The notes beneath the pieces were generated by a model. It worked only from the letters and a program-made list of their open reading frames with translations, did not search any database and was not told the DNA's origin. 64,000 nucleotides of DNA, taken from NCBI GenBank assembly GCA_963971225.1, contig OZ020269.1, positions 88,809,783 through 88,873,782 of the forward strand, written 5' to 3'. This document shows positions 45,720 to 57,429 of this stretch, one piece after another. This stretch comes from Melieria omissa (Eukaryota > Arthropoda > Insecta > Diptera > Ulidiidae). Each line of letters starts with the position of its first letter. Position 1 is the first letter of the stretch. The position numbers and the translations under genes are program-made.

Positions 45720-47310
45720 GAAAAACCCCTTCACACACCAATTTTTAGTGCTCTTCCATACATGAAAATTGTCTGGCCTTGCTTTTCACCACAAGCGTCG
45801 AACGTCGAGCGTTGAACGTCTCTGGAAATTTTCAAACGAATTGAAATAATTTCGGCAAAAATGATGAAATTTTCCTGATAACCTTTAATTTGATGCATGC
45901 AGCATGTAAATATGCACAGTCGCACAAAACACACACACACACGGACACATTAATATGGACAAATAGTGAAATGGATAGATAAACGTTTAGGTTGCACGCG
46001 TCGACGAGCAAACGACTGGTCAAACTTTTCCAAGGGCTAATAGAGCGCGAATATAAAAAATATAATATAAAAAAAATAACAAAAATATTCAACTTGTTTT
46101 TGCTAGAAAATGGAAAAATGCGTTAACCATGTGTGAGTGGGGAAAATTTGTGTGTGTGCCTATTTTAGTGGACAATTTGACAAATTTTCTTGGTAGTTTT
46201 CCTGTGAATATTGCTGCCACAAATGGTTCGAACTGAACATGCGTGTGTATGTGTTTCTGTAGGTGGAAGTGTGCGTATCTGCAGTCGTGTGTTCAACTTT
46301 TGATTACTTTGCAATTGTGCGCCACTAATGACAATCCCTCACCTAATTGCTCAACGTTGATCGGCGCAGCGGTCTGCAAAGTGCAGAGGGCGCCAGCGCG
46401 GCAAGTGCGGCAAATGCGGCCACAATGATTGGCCATAATCATAGTGTGCGTCTGTTTGCTCGGTGCCGATGGTGTGAGCGGTCGGGGACGTCATGCGTGC
46501 GTGGAAATTGTCATTTGCAATTGTCCGAAAAAATTGGCCTTCCGTCTCCCGCCCGAATGTTGGCCATGAGCGAAGCGACCCAAAAGTACGAAATGTGTGC
46601 ACCTGTCCTGCGCTGTCCTCGTCACATGTCGCAATAGCCGAAGGGATGGGGGAGAGTAATGACTGGTCGTGTGGCAACTGCGCAGCGCAAAAGTTCATTT
46701 TGGTTTTGTTGGTTTTTTGTTTTTGGCCAACTAAATCAATTTTTTGAGTTTGATTTGTGTTGTTTGCGAGCAAACGTACTAAGGGAATGAGAGGGGAACA
46801 AAAACAAAAAAATGATTCAAGTATATGGAAGTTTGAAGATTTGGTTGTCAAATTTGAATCGAAAACAAAAGTAAACCCCTACTAGTTGAGATTCCTGAAA
46901 ATTAAGTCATATTGCTTCAAAGACATTTTATTTTAATTTGCTGTTTGCTTAGTCTGTAAGTTAAATTACTGTAGACTGTAAAAGAAATGAAATGAAAGAA
47001 AAATTACAAAAATAACGAAAATAGATTTTGTTACAAGAAATATATTTCACCCAAGTGAACTTTTGTAGTGCAGCAATTGTGCTGCAACTTGGAAAAAACA
47101 TCATTGCCTTCTTAATGATTTGATGAGTGATGACTGTCTTAATCAGGACGAAAGCTCAGATTAAATTTGATCATCGGGACAGAAAACTTAGCTTATAACT
47201 TTACCTTCTTGCAATCGAGCATCACAATGGGTCTGTCATACCTACATATGTCCTGTTCAAATAAATTTAGGCAATCAATGAGGCAAAATCAAGATTGAGG
47301 CTTCGTAAGA
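45720..47310. other. Noncoding; mixed-complexity DNA at 45880-46750
   Basis: Balanced composition at 46100-46700 suggests intron or regulatory DNA. The frames there (46347-46851, both strands) oppose one another and show no domain. Near 47225 TCACAATGGGTCTGTCAT resembles a LINE 3' end. Confidence 0.4.
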
Positions 47311-47319
47311 TTGTGTTTC

Positions 47320-47378
47320 AAGATTTAAATACCAAAAAGTAATATCGAGACACAGAGTAAAATTCGGGGTTGAAAGGG
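47320..47378. mobile_element. TTAA MITE family D, terminal fragment
   Basis: ACCAAAAAGTAATATCGAGACACAGAGTAAAATTCGGGG followed by TTGAAAGGG matches the right end of 42239-42761. Confidence 0.75.
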
Positions 47379-47879
47379 CTAACCAGCAAATGAAACAAAT
47401 TTATAAATTTTTGTGGTCTGTTTTGCGTTCATTTCGAATAGAAGTTAATTCTATATTTTAACCCTAATCCGTCGTTCGGGTGATTTTTCACCCATTTTCA
47501 ACTTTGAGATGCTATAACTTTCCTATATATTTATCAAAATGATTAAGGTTTCTTGTATTTGTAGCAAACCAATATAAGTTTTAGAATTTATCTACAACAT
47601 ATTGATTATTTGATTATAACGGTGATTACAAAAAAAGTTACGTGGGCGACGTTCGGGTGATATTTCACCCATATACAAATTGTATAGAAATCCAACGCAA
47701 CACATACAGAAAATGCCATAAGATTACGTCTGTGGATTGGAAGTTTTGAACTGCTTTTATAGGCAAAACCTTTTTATGGATCAATGGGCCTCCTGAGCTC
47801 AACGGAAAAGTAGGAGCCAATTATTTTATTTCAACTAAAGTTGGTATAACTCGTTATGCTTGAAGTCGTGTGTCAGTAA

Positions 47880-48706
47880 TAAAAGATGCTAATGAAGACC
47901 AATGTTAAAGATATTAACTGACAAAACTAATGTTGAAGGTTTGCGAGTTTTTGGCAGTGCATGGATCAGCGTTGGTGATATTCAGGCATAGTTTGGTATT
48001 TCAATTTTGAGTGGTGTTTATAAGTCGAATGGGGAATATCTTGATAATCTGTAGAGTTACACAACAGGTAGACCAATTTTTCGTTCTATCGGTGACAAAA
48101 CCATTCGCCAAGAACGTAACGATTGTAATCAAGAATGAAGCTCGTTAACACCCATACGAGATATATGAGAAACGTGGGTTTAGCGACAACTGCTATGTAC
48201 GTCCTATGAAAAGGGCACACTAAGTTAACAAGAGGAAGATGCCCCTTTGAGCACTTTTCATCATAACGAGGATATGTGGGTGACAAAAAATTACCCGAAA
48301 TTATATCGTTTTACAATAAGTCAAAAGCAGTAGTTGACACTTAAGACCAATTGATTGTTCACTAACTATACCGTCAAGCGAAAAACTAATCGCTCTCGAT
48401 TCCATCTGGATCGCTTGTACAAAAAGTACAAGCGGCGAATTTTTCTTGAAGACTTAGATTTTAGTTTAGTAAAGTTAAAGATTTTGCGTAGAGCAACGTA
48501 AGCGAAAGGAAAATCTTCATGCTGACTTCTTATCTCAATACAGCAATTTTTGCAAACCTTGTCAGAAAATCAGAGCGTAAAAAAGTAAAAGAATTATTGG
48601 AACACGGCGCCAATTTGATATCAAAAACGATCAAGAGACATATTCTGCTTGCAATTACTGAAAAAAGTATACTTGTGGTGAACACAAAGTTTTAGTTAAC
48701 TACTGC
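47880..48706 (+). pseudogene. piggyBac transposase remnant
   Basis: Three conserved blocks remain in order on the plus strand. Near 47975-48090 an I-Q-A-x-F-G-I-S-x-L-S-G-V-Y-K-S block and a following G-R-P-I-F-R match the N-terminal part of the catalytic core. At 48294-48341 P-E-I-I-S-F-Y-N-K-S-K-x-V-V-D-T precedes a stop (48342-48344) and D-Q, matching the conserved F-Y-N-x-T-K-G-G-V-D motif. At 48551-48706 a Cys/His segment (C-K-P-C, C-N-Y, C-G-E-H, Y-C) matches the C-terminal cysteine domain. Many in-frame stops and a frameshift or deletion between the first and second blocks make it non-functional. Confidence 0.85.
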
Positions 48707-48883
48707 CCTTCCTTGCCCCCTTTCCCCATCCGATTGAAATGAGTGCTGTAACATATGTTCGAAAAACAGTATTATATACACATTTAAAAACGGGTGAAAT
48801 TTGTGGTATATCACAACGGGTCTCATAATATGCCTCCGAGTGGGTCTCTTACCGAGGCATCCATAATAACCTAACCTAACCTA
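48705..48883 (+). mobile_element. 5'-truncated SINE-like retroposon with LINE-like 3' end
   Basis: The left part (CCCCTTTCCCCATCCGATTGAAATGAG) is the inverse of the tail-proximal part of SINE 1 (CATTTCAAACGGATGGGGAAAGGG at about 3171). The right part (TATCACAACGGGTCT, TGCCTCCGAGTGGG, then a (CCTAA)n tail at 48868-48883) resembles the 3' end of the LINE at 60391-61454. No clear target duplication was seen. Confidence 0.6.
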
Positions 48884-49107
48884 GTTGCCCTCATTGCAAA
48901 AAAATATAGAAAAATTTTTCAACTTATTTATCTGTATGATAACAAAGATAATAAAGATTAAAGATAACAAATTATTTTTTATTATAATTGGTCAAAAAAT
49001 TCATTAAAACAATGCAAAGTACCATATGGGTGAAATATCACCCGAACATCTTATGTGTGAGTTTTTTTGAACGTCGGATGAGGGTTAATAACACAGTACA
49101 ACAGTAA

Positions 49108-49790
49108 AAAAAACCCGCGGAGTTTCTCAACTGTTCCTTATATTTTCGGAGTCGCTGAACACGAATATGTAATTATTTTTTTCGGGTCACCTCTAGTTTG
49201 GGTTTTACAGGGTCTTGAAGTTACAAGCTACACCCCAATTAAAAAAATTAATTTAAATGGTTGAACTTATCCTAGTCTAACAATATTGGTATCAAAAGAA
49301 AGAGAATTATGTCTCCAACTCAAATCAAATAATTTTTGTGTAATTATCCTGGCGAAAGGATATAAAAATGTCCTTTTAAGAATGTACCCTTAATTATCCT
49401 GAAAGTTTTTCAACAAAAAAATTTGAAAAAAATATATTATAAAACCCTTACCATGCGCCAACACATTGTGAAATTTCATGTTAATCAGTCCATTGGTTCA
49501 GCTGAAAAAAATTGTTGAAGTTTATTTCAACTCAAAAACTTAAATTATTCCAAAATTTTCACAGTGCAAACAATTTCAGCTCTTCACAAAACCCGTCCAG
49601 TTTCTGAACTGCTCCTTATAATTCCGGAGCCGCTGATCACGAATATGTAATTTGTTTTTTTGGGTCACCTCTAGTTTGGTTTTACAAGGCCTTGAAGTTG
49701 CCAGCAACACCCACCTTGAAAACGAATTTAAATTGTTGAACTCATCTTAGCCCAACAATATTGGTATCAAATTAAAGAGAATCAATTCTT
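49108..49790 (+). repeat. Pair of roughly 200-bp direct repeats
   Basis: 49108-49307 and 49587-49790 share, in the same order, AGTTTCTxAACTG, GAACACGAATATGTAAT/GATCACGAATATGTAAT, GGGTCACCTCTAGTTTGG, CTTGAAGTT and CAACAATATTGGTATCAAA. By eye they are roughly 80% alike. They begin just after the piggyBac element. Confidence 0.75.
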
Positions 49791-49799
49791 TTGCCCAAG

Positions 49800-51855
49800 G
49801 CCATGTCAATGTCAATTTTACGTTATATTTTTTACTATTTTCGAACTAGAAAACATTGCAACAGTCGTGTTTATTTAGAAATTGGTACTAATAATTGGTG
49901 TAATTTATAGTCAACAAAAAAATTATAAAAATTTGCATAAGAACCGGAATCTGCCGGAAAATACCCTTTAAAGATCTCAGGCAAGCCGACTGTTGTACAA
50001 ATTTGACATTTTACACAGCAACTTTGATGGCCAACATAAATCCTCTGATAAAAATTTTACAACATATAGAATGGTTAGGCATTAATGGGTTAAGTATGAA
50101 CGGACAGACACACCAAGGCCAACAAAAAAATAGCCAAAACAAAAAATCAAGCAAAAACAGTATAAAATCATACAGTCGGTGTTGGTGTGCGTAATCCCAT
50201 AATTTTCGTCTACTTGGGACTGAGTGACAGTGGGGGAGAAAAGACAAATTTGCTGCCCACCAATTACACTCCACACCGCAGTCCGAATTTTGTGTGGCCC
50301 GACAATGAGCACACCAGATCATTGGCTGCCATTAGCGAGATAAGAAAGACAAGTAAATTTTGCGTTATGAATTGAATGTGAATGACACACGTATGGACAC
50401 GCAGTCGCTGCATTTGGCCAACGAAAATGCGCAGTGATCGATGTATGCCGAATGCGAACGGCGAAAATTGACATCGAAATCGGTCAGTCAGGCGAATGTG
50501 AACGAATTCCGGCGAACAGGTGCAGCACGGAGCAAACGGCAAACGCGCAATCCACATGTCCGAAATTGAGCTGCACGCACCCCAAGGGTTGTGAATGTAA
50601 TTCGTATTTTCACTTTCACTGCGCCGAACATGCAGCCGAACGGTTTTTGGCAGCACTAACCCACTTACACAACCAACAACCGCCGCGCACAACCGACCGA
50701 CGGACCGCACGAAATAATTCGGGTAATTTGCTTATGAATATTTTAAAACCCTTTTGCGTTCGCCTCACACCAATTTTGCGCGCTCCAAGCTAAGTTAACC
50801 TTACTACCCCACTTTTTCTAATGGCGTTTATTCGGCCACACAGCGCACCTGTGTGTGTACTTGTGTGTGTATGTGTCAGTAGCCGCAAGTTGTAATTATT
50901 GGAACATACGTTTTTTGAGTGGAGTTTTTTTTGGTCAGTTGTTTCAATCGGTTTCGCGTTCGAAACTTGTGTGGCACGTTGCACGCATTGGGGTTTCGTA
51001 AATGGTGTAACACGCAATTTTCTAGCTTTTTGCTTTCCTCATTATCCTTGGCGTTTGTTTCGTTTCATTTCAGTTTTCCTGTGTAAATAGAGATTTAATA
51101 TTGAACTTTAAACTATTACAATACCAATGCAATTAAAGGAAATTATGACTGCTTGACGAGGAACATTGAGTACGCTACATACAGAAGATTGCGACTTCTA
51201 GAGTTGACTTCCATCACAGAATAAACACTAATAACACCGTGCGACAGCATTTTTCACACCAGGAAAAATCCATACGTGCGTCAAACTGGAGACCAAATAT
51301 AGTAATACTGCGTAGTCAGTTTTTCATTTCTACATCCTTTGTCCTTTTAGAAGAACTTCAGAATTTTGAAGGGGATAAAAAATAAAAAATATAAAAAATA
51401 AAAAATACTTAACCTCGATTAAATATGGCAATATGTATATCAAATGAAAGAGAAAAGGTTCAAGAATTTAAATAAAATGTATTTTTTATCTATTTGTAAA
51501 AAAAGAATATGAAAAAGGTCCTTCGAAAATTTAAATCCTTTATATACTTGAAAGTTTATGTAGAATTTTCTTGAAAAGTAAAAGAAGTTGAAACCCGAAA
51601 TCTCCTTGATCACGTGTCAAAATTTCATTACAAATACAATTTATACAAATTATTATAATACAGAAATTTAAATATAGTTTATTTTTTTGGCCTACTTATT
51701 CATTCAGGTTCAGCTTCAAAACAACTTAACATAAACAAACACAAAAAATTAGATTTGTATAAAATTCACTTTTGTAAACTTAATTGTAAAATTGTAAACC
51801 AATTCAATTCTAAACCAATTCAATATTCAAGGCTTCAGTGCCACTAATGATGTCA
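49800..51855. other. Noncoding; mixed-complexity DNA at 50170-51070
   Basis: A balanced-composition block (50170-51070) has opposed open frames of 100-148 codons on both strands, none with a recognisable domain. It may be an intron or regulatory region. The rest is AT-rich. Confidence 0.4.
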
Positions 51856-51865
51856 AATGTATCAC

Positions 51866-52023
51866 CAGTGGCGGATTCAGGGGGGTGTTTTGGGGGGTTG
51901 AAACCCCCCCGAAATATTTGGATCGCCTATAAAACTACATACAAATTAAAAGGCATTTTACAAATATTAAAGAATTACTTTTTGAAACCCCCCTCCCGAA
52001 ATATTTTTCTGAATCCGCGCCTG
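51866..52023. mobile_element. 158-bp hAT MITE with perfect 8-bp duplication
   Basis: Ends CAGTGGCGGATTCAG and CTGAATCCGCGCCTG are inverse with two mismatches. The octamer tgtatcac flanks it exactly (51858-51865 and 52024-52031). Poly-G/poly-C stretches lie subterminally. Related copies are at 57254-57426 and 10863-10995. Confidence 0.92.
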
Positions 52024-52651
52024 TGTATCACCATGAAAATTTTCTAAACTTGCTCTTAAACAATTCTTCCTCCTCAAAATTTTCCTAAAAGGCCATGAAT
52101 ATTCGAAATCAAGGAGGAAATCTGGCAACTCTGCTGGTCGTTCTGACGGATGCTGCCCAATTTGATAGGTCACCGGTTCACATCTTTCGCCGGAATCAAA
52201 AATTGGCTTCTTACTTGAATCGCCTCAAAAGGCGAGACAGTTTTTGAGATGGAATGCGAAGATTGCCTTAGAGAGAGAGGATAAGTAAGCATTTAAGGGT
52301 TAAGAGATCTTAGGAATGCGTTTGCTTGATCGTTTTTACACAGACACGACCCTCCTATTCGTTGATAACCAATTTTTAACAAATCTAGTTAGCTGATTCA
52401 TTCATCATCAAATCAAACATCAGCAAAGATTCTGTTTGTAAGGATTCACTGTCTATTTATGATCATAATAAAAAAAATTGTATTTTTTAAATATATGTTT
52501 ATTTAAAGAACATGAAATACCAAAAATATAACAAAAATAAAACGACTTTTAAGAGTTGCATGATTCTATACTTCATAAATTAAACAGAACCTTTTTTAAA
52601 TACGATCCAACGCGTGGGGAAACCTTTATAAATGCGGGGCATTGCGCTGGT

Positions 52652-52930
52652 TCAGGAAGGATATATAGGTTGGGAGAAAGGATGTTGAGTGAAGAATTTA
52701 TGGACTCTTGCCTTGAATCCATCAAGATCATAAGTGCTGGGGAAAACATCTACAGGGACACCATTCCACAATCGCGCTGTTCGGGCCAGGAACAAACTTT
52801 CTCTGTAGTGCGTAGTGCGCTGGAACATCGTTTCGACTTGGAATGCATGGGCGCCAGTGTTCAAACGGGTTGCCCAGGGGATATTGTGACAATTTTTGAG
52901 TTATTAAACTCAGAGTAGTGCAATTTTGCG
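52652..52930 (-). pseudogene. C-terminal end of a LINE reverse transcriptase ORF
   Basis: The minus-strand frame at 52652-52864 encodes R-T-A-R-L-W-N-x-x-P-x-D-V-F-P-S-x-Y-x-L and F-K, the characteristic last segment of Jockey/CR1-type LINE ORF2 proteins. The stop lies at its natural place. Upstream palm and finger domains are absent, so this is a short internal remnant. Confidence 0.75.
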
Positions 52931-52979
52931 TTAGAAATGTGAAAAATTTCAATTAAATCATGGAAATCATCGAGTTTGA

Positions 52980-53685
52980 CTATCATGTAAACAATGTTTC
53001 AATTATCCAAAAGCTTAACATTGCACAAAAAACTTTTTGGAACCACTTTAAGAAGACTGTTGGTATCCTGTCATAGCTCGATGACAGGTGAGGAGTCACA
53101 CGAATTAACACAGAAGAACCTCATGAACCAAATTGCCATATGCGAATCACTGCTGAATCGCAACAGACTCGATCCAATTCTGAAGCATATGGTAAATGTT
53201 GATAATGGAAAATAGATCACAAATCAAACGAATGCCGATTAGGAAGTATTAACATTCAGAACGAATTTTCTGCATGTTTCGCGGAATTCATCTACTATGA
53301 ACTGCTCTCTTGCAGCCAAACTCTTAGTTCCGAACTGAATTGTCAACAATTGATCCGTCTGAAGTAAGCAATTATCGAAAAGCCAACAGTTTTGGCTAAT
53401 AGGAGAAAAACTGTGTTCCATCAGGACAACGCCTATAGTGATTTGCCAGACGCATCAGCAGCTAGGTTAGGAATATCTTATGCATCCACCTTTTAGTCTG
53501 GACCTGGCACCAAGTGACGATCACCAGTTCCTGTCTACGGCGAATGACTTTGTTAGTGAAAAATTTGCCTCAACACCAGTTTTCGAAAATCGACACAAGA
53601 GAGACGATGGTTTCTATGCGAGTCTCATAATGGAATTATTTTCAAAATGGTAACAAGTTATTGAATCGGTTCATTCTCTAATAAA
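52980..53685 (+). pseudogene. mariner remnant, mellifera-subfamily type
   Basis: Frame fragments on the plus strand follow mariner order: a helix-turn-helix piece near 52985-53060, H-E-L-T-Q-K-N-L at about 53100 leading to M-V-N-V-D-N-G-K-W, where the first catalytic Asp (D-E-K-W in intact copies) has drifted, V-F-H-Q-D-N-A at about 53415 with the second Asp, and a D-L-A-P-S-D block near 53505 with the third. It is heavily broken by frameshifts and stops. Terminal repeats were not recognised. Confidence 0.75.
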
Positions 53686-53686
53686 T

Positions 53687-53893
53687 CTGTGGTCAAAAGC
53701 AATAACCGCCTAAGTTGAAAATCGCTGTTTCGAGCAATCTCGTTTTAAAGTTTTAGCGCGTAGTGTGTTCGTTATGGGAATGCGAATAGGTTTTTATTAA
53801 TAACTTTTTTTATTTTAAAGTTACAAACTCCCTGATTTTACACAAACGTAGAGCACAGTCAAGGGAACGTGCGGTTATTGCTTTTGACCACAG
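53687..53893. repeat. Perfect 23-bp inverted repeat, 161-nt spacer
   Basis: The 23 nt at 53687-53709 (CTGTGGTCAAAAGC...) are the exact inverse of 53871-53893 (...GCTTTTGACCACAG). Homology stops at the arm ends on both sides. No TA, TTAA or 8-bp duplication frames the arms cleanly. It begins immediately after the mariner remnant. Confidence 0.85.
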
Positions 53894-53894
53894 A

Positions 53895-55860
53895 AATAAA
53901 GCTTTACATTTTTTGAAAAATAATAGTGGTCTCTACAACTTTTTTCGAAAACATTGCAAAAAATCAAAAATTGGTACGCTAGCAACTTGACACCTAAAAT
54001 GCTATGAAGAGTGAACTCCCCTTACATATTTTTTTTTTACTACACTTTATACCTTTTTGGATATGACGACTGTAGGGTGTAAGGTCTTATAAATGTCATG
54101 TGTAAGTTAGTTAGTTAACAGCTGACCATACAGTTCCAACTCGTATTATTAAAAATTAATAAAAAAAAAAACATTACAAATTCATATTTGAGAAAGTGGC
54201 AAAGAGAAATGTAGCATGAAACTCAACAATTGTGAGTAGTTAGGTGGCAGTGAAATGAAACAAGTGTTAACTAACTTACAATACATTAGTTTCAACTAAT
54301 TTAAAATTTACCCACAAATACTCCACAATAATTTTGATTATTATGTGAAATGTAGAATTGGTTATGAAGCAGTTGTATCCGAGCAAAACAGAAGGTGACA
54401 GGCAAAGAAGTCGAAGCAGGTGTTCTGGGAGTGTTTTGAAGTTATTTTGAGACTGCTTAATTAAATTTGGTCTTAACTAATTGCACTGCCATAAATACAC
54501 ATGTGTGTTTTTTTTAATTATTTGATATTGTTACACGACATGATTATACGTTCTTTCATTCTTGGATAGAAAATTACAGCTGGGGGCTGACTTATAGTGT
54601 TGAAACAATTAAAACTAAAAAATTTGAAGTGGCCATGTAGTTACAACAATTTGGTCACACAACGTTTTTATGTTGAATGCGACGTATGGCATTTTTTCAA
54701 TAGTATAGAACCCAGAATTCATGGAGGAATTTACAAGCACCGAAAATAAATTTGTCTTTGTAAAAAATTGTCTTTGAAATAATAGCAACGGCAACGTAAA
54801 TAAACAAAATCATAAATAGAATTTATGAAGCAACCTAAAAAACAATCCCAAAATAATAATTATCGAGAACGAGAAAAATATTGGTCTCTCTTAACAATTA
54901 TTATGCAACGTAAAAATGAATCGTCGCAAATAATAATTATAATCCAAAATAAAAAAATTATGTTTCATTGTAATTAATTTTTTTTAATCAAATTCGAAGG
55001 CTCTTAAAAAAACACGATAGTTACATTGCAATTATTTTCTTAAAAAACTTATAACAAATAGTTCAGTCCCCGAAAATGAATCATGAATTAAAATAACTAA
55101 CCAAAATCTTTTCGAAACAATTTTCGGATGATGGCATCCAATGAATCGATTTGGTTTGATTATAATGAGAAATTTTTTTTTCAACATGAGTGGAAGTGTT
55201 GAACACAAAAGCTTCTGAAAGATTCCATATGAGACTGGCATCAGTTGATGCAATATCTGAGACATTTTTGTGACTTCGTCAGGAGTTTTAAGACTACTGA
55301 TCTCTTAAATTGCTCTCGAAAACCCTTTCTGCGCCAAAAATGATTTTAACTAAGAATCGATCTTCTTGAATCATATCTTGAGTACTTTTAGCCATCAGAA
55401 AAGAGGAGAATTGTTTGCATTAATTAATTTTCTTCTATTAACGTGTTCTTGTTGTGATAAGAGAATGCCATACTTTAAGTCTTTTTCTGTCACTTTCATC
55501 ATTGTGATTGTCTTTTTGTAAATTTTCCTTTAGAAAATGTTTCCTCCTGTCTACTTGGATATTGCCCATGAAGCATGAGGTTCAATTTCCAAAGAGATTT
55601 TTCTTTCAGTGTAAAAAAACATTTAGAAAAATCAAACGTTCTTTTTGGCGCTTCTTTTGAAACACTTGCATGACCAGCTAAACATCGGCCATCAAACACA
55701 TTTGAAGAAGTGGTGAAATATTTGATTTACAAGGCCATTTGTAGAAATCAGTGACGCGTTGTAACTTTAAAGAGAACCATGCTACTGTCCACTACCATCT
55801 CTTAGTAGGTTACATTCAAGTTTCAATTCAAGTCATTGAAAGCAGACAAGTTTGTGAATT
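53895..55860. other. AT-rich noncoding stretch
   Basis: No gene recognised. Minus-strand frames at 55032-55265 and 55499-55699 read on from one another in spirit but have stops and no identifiable family. Confidence 0.4.
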
Positions 55861-55864
55861 TCGA

Positions 55865-56990
55865 CAAAAAAAAGAGTGAATTCCACGTGCTGATAAAACA
55901 ATATTTTTTGCGTAAAAAACCATCACTGAAACATGGGACGGGCGATACATACTAAGGGTACTCTGCTTATTAACTTTGGTCTCAGTGCACATTTCCCCTT
56001 TCAAATCTATCTATCTAAGGGTACTCTGCTCCATAAATTTCTAAGGTTAATAATTGGTTTACGGAATTCCGTTGTGCTTGTACCAGCACAAAAGACCCCG
56101 AACGTTCAGTTGATAAAGTCCTTGGAATGATATTGGAAAAACGGAGAATAAAAGAGCGTGAGGTAGCTGAAGCTGTAGGCATCTCAACTGAGCGGGAACA
56201 CCACATTTTGCACAAATATTTGGACATGAAAAAGCTATCCGCACGATCGCTCACACTCGACCAATCGCGTTACTACTTGAAAGGAGTGTTTGACGTTGTT
56301 CAACCGAAATCCGAACGAGTATTTGTGCCACTTCGTAGCCGTGGATGCAAAATGGAACCATCACTGCACACCAGAGACCAAGGAATAGTCAAAGCAGTGG
56401 ACTTCTCCGGGTGAACGTGCATCAAAGAAGGCCAAGGTGGGTCTGTCGGCCAATAAGGTCATGGCTATAGTTTTTTAGAATGCATGCGGTGTCATTCAAA
56501 TCGATTACCTTCAAGAGAGTGAAACGATTACTGGCACATATTATGCAGAGCTGTTAGATCGATTCCAAGCCGATTTTAAACAAAAACGACCGCATTTGGC
56601 GAAGAAAACAATTCTCTTCCACCAGGACAACGCACCAACCCACAAGTAAATCGTCGCTCTGGAAAAAATTCATCAATTGAGCTATGAACGGGACCCTATC
56701 CAGCATTTTTTTTTTCTTCAGAAAATGTCCCTGCGACTATTTTCTGCTCCCAAATCTGAAGAAATGGCTCGGCGGTAAGAGATTTGACTCGAATGAAGAG
56801 GTCATTACTGAAACATACTCGTTCCTATGTCTATTTTAAGAGAACCTTCTATTTGGAAAGGATCAAAAATTGGAAAAATGTAACGAGCTTAAAGGAGGCT
56901 ATAGTGAGAAATAAAATGTTTTTTTCGAAAAAAAATTATTTTATTCAAAAAGTCACTGACTTATAAAACTGTCCTCGTACTCAAATTGTA
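55865..56990 (+). pseudogene. mariner remnant, irritans-subfamily type
   Basis: From about 55868 the plus strand encodes a mariner N-terminus (F-x-V-L-I-K-Q-Y-F-L-R-K-K), a helix-turn-helix segment at 56127-56290 (E-V-A-E-A-V-G-I-S, H-I-L-H-K-Y-L-x-M-K-K-L), S-A-N-K-V-M-A near 56450, L-F-H-Q-D-N-A with the second catalytic Asp near 56620, and a C-terminal stretch to about 56960. Stops and frameshifts interrupt each block. The phrase CTAAGGGTACTCTGCT occurs twice (55951 and 56017), a local duplication in the N-terminal part. Non-functional. Confidence 0.78.
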
Positions 56991-57253
56991 AGCATTCCAA
57001 CCACTAAATTTTTGTCAATCCGGGATCGAAGGGTATTCGAGAGAAGTCGCCAGTACTTGAAACATCTTTGTAAATTATAAATCAGACTTTACTTAGGTAC
57101 CCAGGGGTTTTAGGGGTCACGCAGTCCGATGTAGAAGTCGCCTAAGCCCTATCACGTTATTTTTAAGTTCATTTGAAGGTCAAACTAAGAAGGGGTGGTT
57201 CAAGAAATCTGAAAAACTCATACATGCATGATTTGATTTTCCATACTAAATGT

Positions 57254-57426
57254 GGAGGGCGGATTCAGAAAAATATTTTTGGGGTGGGGGGGGGGTTCAA
57301 AAAGTAATTCTTTAATATTCATGAAATGCCAAACAATTCCTTTTAATTTGTATGTAGTTTTAAAGTCGACCCAAATATTTCGGGGAGGGCGGTTCAACCC
57401 CCAAAACCCCGCTGAATCCGTCACGA
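57254..57426. mobile_element. hAT MITE, second copy of the 51866-52023 family
   Basis: 173 bp in the opposite orientation. GGCGGATTCAG at the left and CTGAATCCG at the right, with matching interior (CAAAAAGTAATTCTTTAATATT). The flanking octamers are not identical, so the insertion is older. Confidence 0.75.
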
Positions 57427-57429
57427 TTA

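Larger units (their letters stand above)
47462..49084 (+). mobile_element. Decayed piggyBac-like transposon
   Basis: 1623 bp between TTAA at 47458-47461 and 49085-49088. Left terminus CCCTAATCCGTCGTTCGGGTG and right terminus GAACGTCGGATGAGGG are inverse, and GGGTGA-ATTTCACCC-like subterminal palindromes lie near both ends (47480-47495 and 49027-49045). The interior carries a broken piggyBac transposase and a SINE-like insertion. piggyBac elements are normally about 2.4 kb, so the middle is deleted. Confidence 0.88.

Noticed and set aside
44238..45748. Long I-H-S-F repeat open frames in all three plus frames
   Set aside because: A 4-nt repeat with no stop gives a 12-nt codon cycle that is open in every frame. 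This is a product of the ATTC array, not a repeat protein.
50264..50793. Opposed frames of 119 and 148 codons in balanced-composition DNA
   Set aside because: No domain, no preferred strand, and frequent stops beyond. Typical of intron-like DNA with higher GC.
55032..55699. Minus-strand frames as a decayed gene
   Set aside because: Several stops separate them and no family could be recognised by eye; a translated database search would be needed.
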